The notes under the pieces were generated by a model. It was not told where the DNA came from and made no database searches. It worked only from the letters and a program-made list of their open reading frames with translations. Made by a program: the position numbers and the translations under genes. 64,000 nt of DNA from Limimaricola soesokkakensis (lineage in GTDB: Bacteria; Pseudomonadota; Alphaproteobacteria; Rhodobacterales; Rhodobacteraceae), in contig NZ_FWFY01000010.1 in NCBI RefSeq assembly GCF_900172345.1, positions 98,458 to 162,457 of the forward strand, written 5' to 3'. This document shows positions 59,806-64,000 of this stretch, piece after piece. Numbering within the stretch: the first letter of the stretch is position 1; every line of letters starts with the position of its first letter.

Positions 59806-60546
59806 GGCCCTAGACCGGTGCCGGGAATGCGCGCGCGCCGGGATGGCGGCGCGGAGCAGGTTTTGCCAAACCCGGGCCGCTTTGCCCCCGGCCGGCTCGA
59901 GCGACGGATAGTCCGCCCACCCTAGGGCCACGGAGGATGAGGGCGTTGGAGCGGAAGATCGAAATCTCTGGGAAGCCGCGATCATGGGCCACCGCGCCGC
60001 GGCCGTCGCCGAAGCCCGGGATCAGCGAAGCCTTTGCAAACGCTCCGGCCAATCGGTCAGCTTCAGGCAAGGCGAGCCCATCTGTCGCCACGCGCCGCTC
60101 CCTGCTGGAGCCTGCTATACCATTGTCCGATAGGGGTTGAGGATGCATCCGAAACCGACCGAGATGTTGTCCCATGGCAGGCTGTTACGAAGCCACATAC
60201 GATGCAAGGTGATTTGTCCGCCCGTGTTTAATATGACATCGCAGTGTTTCGAGAGATTGGAACGCCGGGTCATCGCCCGAACCAAGACGGATGCGCGAAT
60301 GAGACGAGTCGATAGCCGTTTCGGCCTTGAGCTGACGGGTGCGGAATCACGCTTCGCCCGCTTGCCAAGGCGTGTGAAAAGGCCACTCGGGATGTTGCCG
60401 TCGAATGAGATCGCCGCTTGGGCCAAGGGGCCGGTTGCCGCGTCGCTCCCGAACCGGCCGGAACGTTCCTCTGTCGGCAATGACTTGTCGGGCATCTCGT
60501 TCGGGGCAGACCGCGTCTCACCGAGCCCGCGCGATGGACGGTCGAT
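59806..60546. other. Long intergenic region between nagB and nagK, no recognisable gene
   Basis: About 740 bp with lower GC than the flanks. Several short open frames cross it on both strands, but none has family sequence, a good ribosome site and the codon bias of its neighbours. The plus-strand frame 60137-60550 touches nagK as ATGA yet has weak third-position GC bias. CTATACCA at 60115-60122 (TGGTATAG on the other strand) equals the core of NagR/DasR-type operators. It may be a decayed gene. Confidence 0.45.
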
Positions 60547-61446
60547 ATGACCGCGTTGCTCTGCGGCGGGATCGATCTCGGTGGGACCAAGATCGAGGCC
60601 CGCCTGTTCGAGGGGCCCGAGGCCAGCACCACCGAGCTGCGCCGCATCCCGACGCCGCGCCAGAGCTATGCCGCCATGCTCGAAGCGCTGGAGGAGCAGA
60701 TCCGCTGGCTTGCCGAGAAGGCCGAGCGCGCCGACCTGCCGATCGGCATCGCCGTGCCGGGGATCATCGACCCGGAGAGCGGCCGCATCTTCGCCGCCAA
60801 CATCCCCGCCACCGGCCATTCGGTGCGCGACGACCTGCAGGAACGCCTCGGCCGGACGTTTCCGGTGGTCAACGACTGCATGGCCTTCGCCCTGTCGGAG
60901 GCGCGCGGCGGCGCCGGCGAAGGGCACGGCACCGTGATGGGGCTGATCCTCGGCACCGGCGTGGGCGGCGGCATCTGTGTCGATGGCGCGCCGAGCCGTC
61001 GTCATGGCGGCCTCGCGGTCGAGCTGGGCCATATCGGTCTTCCGGCCAGCGCGGCCGCGCGCCACGGCCTGGCGCTCAGGCGCTGCGGCTGCGGCCGGAT
61101 GGGCTGCCTGGAAACCGCCGTCTCCGGCACCGGGCTCGCCAATATCGCCGAGGACATGCTAGGCACCCGCATGAGCGGCGAGGAGCTGGTCCGCCAAGGC
61201 GAAAGCGGGGTCCTCGACGTCTGGGCCGACATCGCCGGGGAATGCCTGCTGACGATCCAGCTCATGCTCGCGCCGGACTGCATCATCCTGGGCGGCGGCC
61301 TGTCCAACCTGCCCGACGTGGTGCCGCGACTGGAGCGGAGCCTGCGGAGCCACGCGCTTGACAACATGAAACCTACAAGGCTCCTGCGGGCCCGACACGG
61401 CGACAGCTCGGGAACCCGCGGAGCCGCATTGCTGGCGAGAAGATGA
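60547..61446 (+). CDS. nagK: ROK family N-acetylglucosamine kinase
   Basis: A 299-residue sugar kinase. GIDLGGTKIEARL is the phosphate-1 motif, ILGTGVGGGICVDG the phosphate-2 motif, and ELGHIGLP followed by CGCGRMGCLETAVSG the ROK zinc site. Context between nagB and nagA identifies GlcNAc as the likely substrate, to be made GlcNAc-6-phosphate in the cytoplasm. It fits non-PTS GlcNAc use, typical of alphaproteobacteria. Confidence 0.88.
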   Translation: MTALLCGGIDLGGTKIEARLFEGPEASTTELRRIPTPRQSYAAMLEALEEQIRWLAEKAERADLPIGIAVPGIIDPESGRIFAANIPATGHSVRDDLQERLGRTFPVVNDCMAFALSEARGGAGEGHGTVMGLILGTGVGGGICVDGAPSRRHGGLAVELGHIGLPASAAARHGLALRRCGCGRMGCLETAVSGTGLANIAEDMLGTRMSGEELVRQGESGVLDVWADIAGECLLTIQLMLAPDCIILGGGLSNLPDVVPRLERSLRSHALDNMKPTRLLRARHGDSSGTRGAALLARR

Positions 61447-61597
61447 GCCGACGGAACAAGAGCACCATCCGTGCCGACCGGACCGGGCGGGGCCCCGCCC
61501 AGCCAACCGCGTCACGGCCCCGTGCCGGGGCGATCATCAAGGCGCATGGGCAGAAGCGCCCCGTGCCCGGCTTCGACTGGACGCCACGATGCTGATC
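61445..61597 (+). CDS. Possible 50-residue coupled frame between nagK and nagA
   Basis: An open frame of 50 codons whose ATG overlaps the nagK stop (ATGA) and whose stop lies 9 nt inside nagA. It begins MSRRNKSTIRADRTGRG and ends VPGFDWTPRC; it is basic and Pro/Gly-rich with no recognised domain. Its value may be only to carry ribosomes to the nagA start, which lacks a clear ribosome-binding site. It may not be a functional protein. Confidence 0.3.
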
Positions 61598-62680
61598 TCC
61601 GTGAAAGCTCTGTGGCAGGACGGACGCCTGCTCCACGACATGGCGCTAGACGTCCGGGCGGGCCGGATCGACGCCATCCGTCCCTTGGGCGATGACACGG
61701 CGGATATCGAGGTGGCGTTGGCCTCGCCCCTGCTATGCGATCTGCAGGTCAATGGCAGCGGCGGCGTCATGGTCAACGGCACCCCGACCCCCGACGCGCT
61801 CCGGACCATCGCGGCGGCGCAACAGCGCTGCGGCACCGGCGCCATCCTGCCCACCGTCATCACCGACACGGCGGAAGTCATGGAGGCGGCCGGGGAAGCC
61901 GCGCTGGCCGTGTTCGGCGAGGACGGCATCGTCGGGCTGCATATCGAAGGGCCGCATATCGCTCCGGCGCGACGCGGCACCCACAAGGAGGACTACATCC
62001 GCCCGCTCGACGCGCGCAGCGTGGCCTTGGTCGAACGGCTTCGCGCGGCCGGAATGCCGGTGATGATCACCCTCGCCCCGGAGCTTGCGCCGCCCGACCT
62101 CTTCGCCCGGCTCGTCGATTGCGGCGCGGTGGTCTCGGCCGGTCACACCATGGCGACCGCCCAAGAGACCCGCGACGCGCTGGCGCGGGGTCTGTCGTGT
62201 TTCACGCATCTCTTCAACGCGATGCCACCGATGACCTCGCGCGCACCGGGAGTGCTGGGGGCTGCCCTGAACTCGGGAGCCCATGCCGGGATCATCGTCG
62301 ACGGCATTCATGTCAGCTGGGACATGCTGCGCATCGCGCTGCGGGCCCGCCCGAGGCCCGGGCTGACCTTCGCCGTCTCGGACGCGATGGCGACGGTGGG
62401 CGGTCCGGATCATTTCGAGATCTACGGCCAGAGAATCGCCGTGCACGACGGCATGCTCGTCAACGCCGAAGGCGCCCTCGCCGGGGCGCATATCGACCTG
62501 CGCCAAAGCCTGGCCAACCTCGTGACCGAGGTTGGCCTGCCGCTCGCCGAGGCGCTGCCGATGGTCTGCGACATCCCGCGCCGGCTGATGGGCCTGAGGC
62601 CCGCCCGTCTCGACGAAGGCAGCGCCATCGCCGATGCGCTGCTGCTGGACGAGGCCTTCGCGCGGATAGAACTGGCATGA
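61589..62680 (+). CDS. nagA: N-acetylglucosamine-6-phosphate deacetylase
   Basis: A 363-residue amidohydrolase making glucosamine 6-phosphate for NagB. LCDLQVNGSGGVMVNG is the substrate/metal opening, GLHIEGPHIAPARRG holds the metal Glu, SAGHTMAT and FTHLFNAMPPM the metal His residues, and FAVSDAMATVG the catalytic Asp. The start at 61589 agrees with the family N-terminus. The neighbouring kinase and deaminase complete the pathway. Confidence 0.95.
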   Translation: MLISVKALWQDGRLLHDMALDVRAGRIDAIRPLGDDTADIEVALASPLLCDLQVNGSGGVMVNGTPTPDALRTIAAAQQRCGTGAILPTVITDTAEVMEAAGEAALAVFGEDGIVGLHIEGPHIAPARRGTHKEDYIRPLDARSVALVERLRAAGMPVMITLAPELAPPDLFARLVDCGAVVSAGHTMATAQETRDALARGLSCFTHLFNAMPPMTSRAPGVLGAALNSGAHAGIIVDGIHVSWDMLRIALRARPRPGLTFAVSDAMATVGGPDHFEIYGQRIAVHDGMLVNAEGALAGAHIDLRQSLANLVTEVGLPLAEALPMVCDIPRRLMGLRPARLDEGSAIADALLLDEAFARIELA

Positions 62681-63075
62681 AGCCCGGACACGAGACGATC
62701 GGTGCCACGATCAATCTGAGCGAGAAGCGGTCGAGCCCCACCTGATCGACACCCGCCGAAAGATCGAGGTGCAGAATCGAACCGTACTGACCATGCGTCG
62801 CGGCAATTCTTCGAGTGGACCGTTCTCTAAGGTTTACAGCTCGGCTGCTCCGCCTCTAACCGATGTCATCCCCCCGCCCGATCACCATGGCAGAATGCTG
62901 CTCAACACCGAAACCGGGGGACGCCAAGCTTGCTCGAAAACCGGGCTGGCGCTATCGTTGAGCAATTCGACGACCGCGTTGCCCACTGGTTTACCGGCTG
63001 CAGGCTGTGCCGCATGTCTCGAAGCTAGCGCGTCCGAAGGCAATCTGGTCCTCCAAGCGGTACTGGGGTTGCCTT
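62681..63075. other. Intergenic region after nagA (395 bp)
   Basis: A 22-codon frame starts at 62677, overlapping the nagA stop as ATGA (MKPGHETIGATINLSEKRSS), and may be a remnant of a removed gene. Beyond it the DNA is less GC-rich and has no gene-like frame. No clear terminator was found. The change in composition fits a junction before the cytochrome gene. Confidence 0.4.
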
Positions 63076-64000
63076 ATGTGTTACCCGGATGGCGCAAGCT
63101 CAGTGGGCGTTCAGGGAAAGCCCCTCGGCTCCCAGGTGACGGCCGCCTTGGCATGGGGCCTCCGCTTCCTGATCCTGCTGTGCCTCCTCGTGCTGGGACC
63201 CGGCCTGCGCGCGCAGGAATCGGGGGGCATCGCCGGAGAATTCTCGGATTTCGATCACGGCGCGACCGGGTTTCCATTGGAGGGCGTTCATGGGGAGGTG
63301 ACATGCGAAAGCTGTCATCTGGACGGCGCCCTGACTGGTACACCGGAAACCTGCGTTGGCTGCCACGATTATGGCATCGCGGCGGGCAAGCCGGAAACCC
63401 ACCCCCCCTCCTCGGACAATTGCGGCCAGTGCCACACGGCCCAGAACTGGAAACCTTTCGCGTTCGACCACGCCTTCGTGGAAGGCGCTTGCGTCGAATG
63501 CCACGACGGCGGGACGGCGTCCGGCAAACCGGCGGACCATATCGCGAGCACCGACACCTGCGATGCGTGTCACGTCACCAGCGACTGGACCGATGTCCGC
63601 GTCGACCACGCGGCCGTGAGCGGCACCTGCGTCAGCTGCCACAACGGCGTAACGGCGACCGGAAAGTCCGAAAACCATCTTCCGACTACGGATAGCTGCG
63701 ACGACTGCCACGTCGTCACCGACTGGACCGATGTCCGCTTCGACCACGCCTCGGTCAGCGGCGCCTGCGCCAGCTGCCACAACGGCAGCACCGCCACCGG
63801 CAAGCCCGGCAACCACATCCCCAGCTCCAACAGCTGCGACGACTGCCACGTCGTCACCGACTGGACCGATGTCCGCTTCGACCACGCCTCGGTCAGCGGC
63901 GCCTGCGCCAGCTGCCACAACGGCAGCACCGCCACCGGCAAGCCCGGCAACCACATCCCCAGCTCCAACAGCTGCGACGACTGCCACGTCGTCACCGACT
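63076..64000 (+). CDS. Exported multihaem cytochrome c with tandem 46-residue repeats, partial
   Basis: The frame is open from 63076 to the window end (308 codons, no stop). A hydrophobic signal segment (LRFLILLCLLVLGPGLRAQ, about residues 29-47) is followed by FDHGATGFPLEGVHGEVTCE and then eleven CxxCH haem motifs before the edge (CESCH, CVGCH, CGQCH, CVECH, CDACH, CVSCH, CDDCH, CASCH, CDDCH, CASCH, CDDCH). From 63418 the protein is a string of exact 46-residue units, each with two haem motifs and two further conserved His (FDH and NH), suited to bis-His ligation. It should be a periplasmic or surface electron carrier. The start is uncertain (GTG 63136 is an alternative). Confidence 0.88.
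   Translation, partial: MCYPDGASSVGVQGKPLGSQVTAALAWGLRFLILLCLLVLGPGLRAQESGGIAGEFSDFDHGATGFPLEGVHGEVTCESCHLDGALTGTPETCVGCHDYGIAAGKPETHPPSSDNCGQCHTAQNWKPFAFDHAFVEGACVECHDGGTASGKPADHIASTDTCDACHVTSDWTDVRVDHAAVSGTCVSCHNGVTATGKSENHLPTTDSCDDCHVVTDWTDVRFDHASVSGACASCHNGSTATGKPGNHIPSSNSCDDCHVVTDWTDVRFDHASVSGACASCHNGSTATGKPGNHIPSSNSCDDCHVVTD
63418..64000 (+). repeat. 138-bp tandem repeats in the multihaem cytochrome gene
   Basis: Units begin at 63418, 63556, 63694, 63832 and 63970. The units at 63694 and 63832 appear identical over all 138 bp and the fifth matches as far as it goes; the first two are diverged. Increasing identity toward the 3' side suggests recent expansion there, and the array probably continues beyond the window. 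Confidence 0.95.

Noticed and set aside
60137..60550. 137-codon frame overlapping the nagK start as ATGA
   Set aside because: TTG start, weak codon bias relative to neighbours and no recognisable sequence; a chance ATGA is likely because nagK's second codon begins with A.
63418..64000. CRISPR array
   Set aside because: The repeats are 138 bp, contiguous without spacers and in frame with haem motifs; they are coding tandem repeats.

Overview
The window looks like a chromosomal segment of a high-GC alphaproteobacterium of the order Rhodobacterales (Rhodobacteraceae/Paracoccaceae). The support is a complete RcGTA-like gene transfer agent cluster followed by cysE, a pyruvate dehydrogenase E1-beta with its own lipoyl domain, a GEA variant of the acetolactate synthase ThDP motif, possible PckR/CceR-type operators before a class I aldolase, and the fabD-fabG-acpP-fabF-mltG order. 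No tRNA, rRNA, CRISPR array, integrase or transposase gene was seen.

Layout. 1-8.2 kb: 3' part of a Tat-exported PhoX phosphatase with a Pho box, a BrkB/YihY protein, ilvB-ilvN behind a leader-peptide attenuator, a nucleoside hydrolase, SelO and a soluble GAF histidine kinase. 8.2-16.9 kb: two cyclophilins, pgk-SDR, class I aldolase, an FtsB-like protein and pdhA-pdhB-pdhC. 17-21.8 kb: exported AhpD-like protein, membrane PQQ dehydrogenase, EamA exporter and cysE. 21.9-36.1 kb, minus strand: the GTA operon, small terminase to host-specificity protein plus one extra 94-residue frame, nearly all genes overlapping by 1-8 nt. Its leader carries a strong promoter, an intrinsic terminator and a hairpin that could mask the first ribosome-binding site. 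36.3-42.6 kb: mltG-fabF, a PilZ protein, acpP, fabG, fabD. 42.8-44 kb: rpsF-rpsR-rplI. 44.3-48.7 kb: a LOV-HWE photoreceptor kinase broken by one in-frame stop, a CpdB-like nucleotidase, and a small patch bounded by inverted repeats. 48.9-58.9 kb: a divergent organic-acid locus. 59-62.7 kb: nagB, nagK, nagA. 63.1 kb to the end: an exported multihaem cytochrome c made of exact 138-bp tandem repeats, cut by the window edge.

How the parts fit. Much of the window is housekeeping metabolism (branched-chain amino acids, lower glycolysis and gluconeogenesis, pyruvate entry, fatty acid synthesis). PhoX and the CpdB-like enzyme would recover phosphate from periplasmic esters, and candidate Pho boxes lie before both. 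The TRAP importer, CoA-transferase, enoyl-CoA hydratase-like protein, glyoxylate aminotransferase, D-2-hydroxyacid dehydrogenase and FCD-type GntR regulator share a long palindromic divergent promoter and probably serve one organic acid.

The most notable points are the repeat-built multihaem cytochrome, the GTA leader with a terminator between promoter and first gene, the octapeptide-repeat extension on the GTA peptidase gp14, the nonsense codon at the catalytic glutamate of the LOV kinase, and the complete ilvB attenuator.
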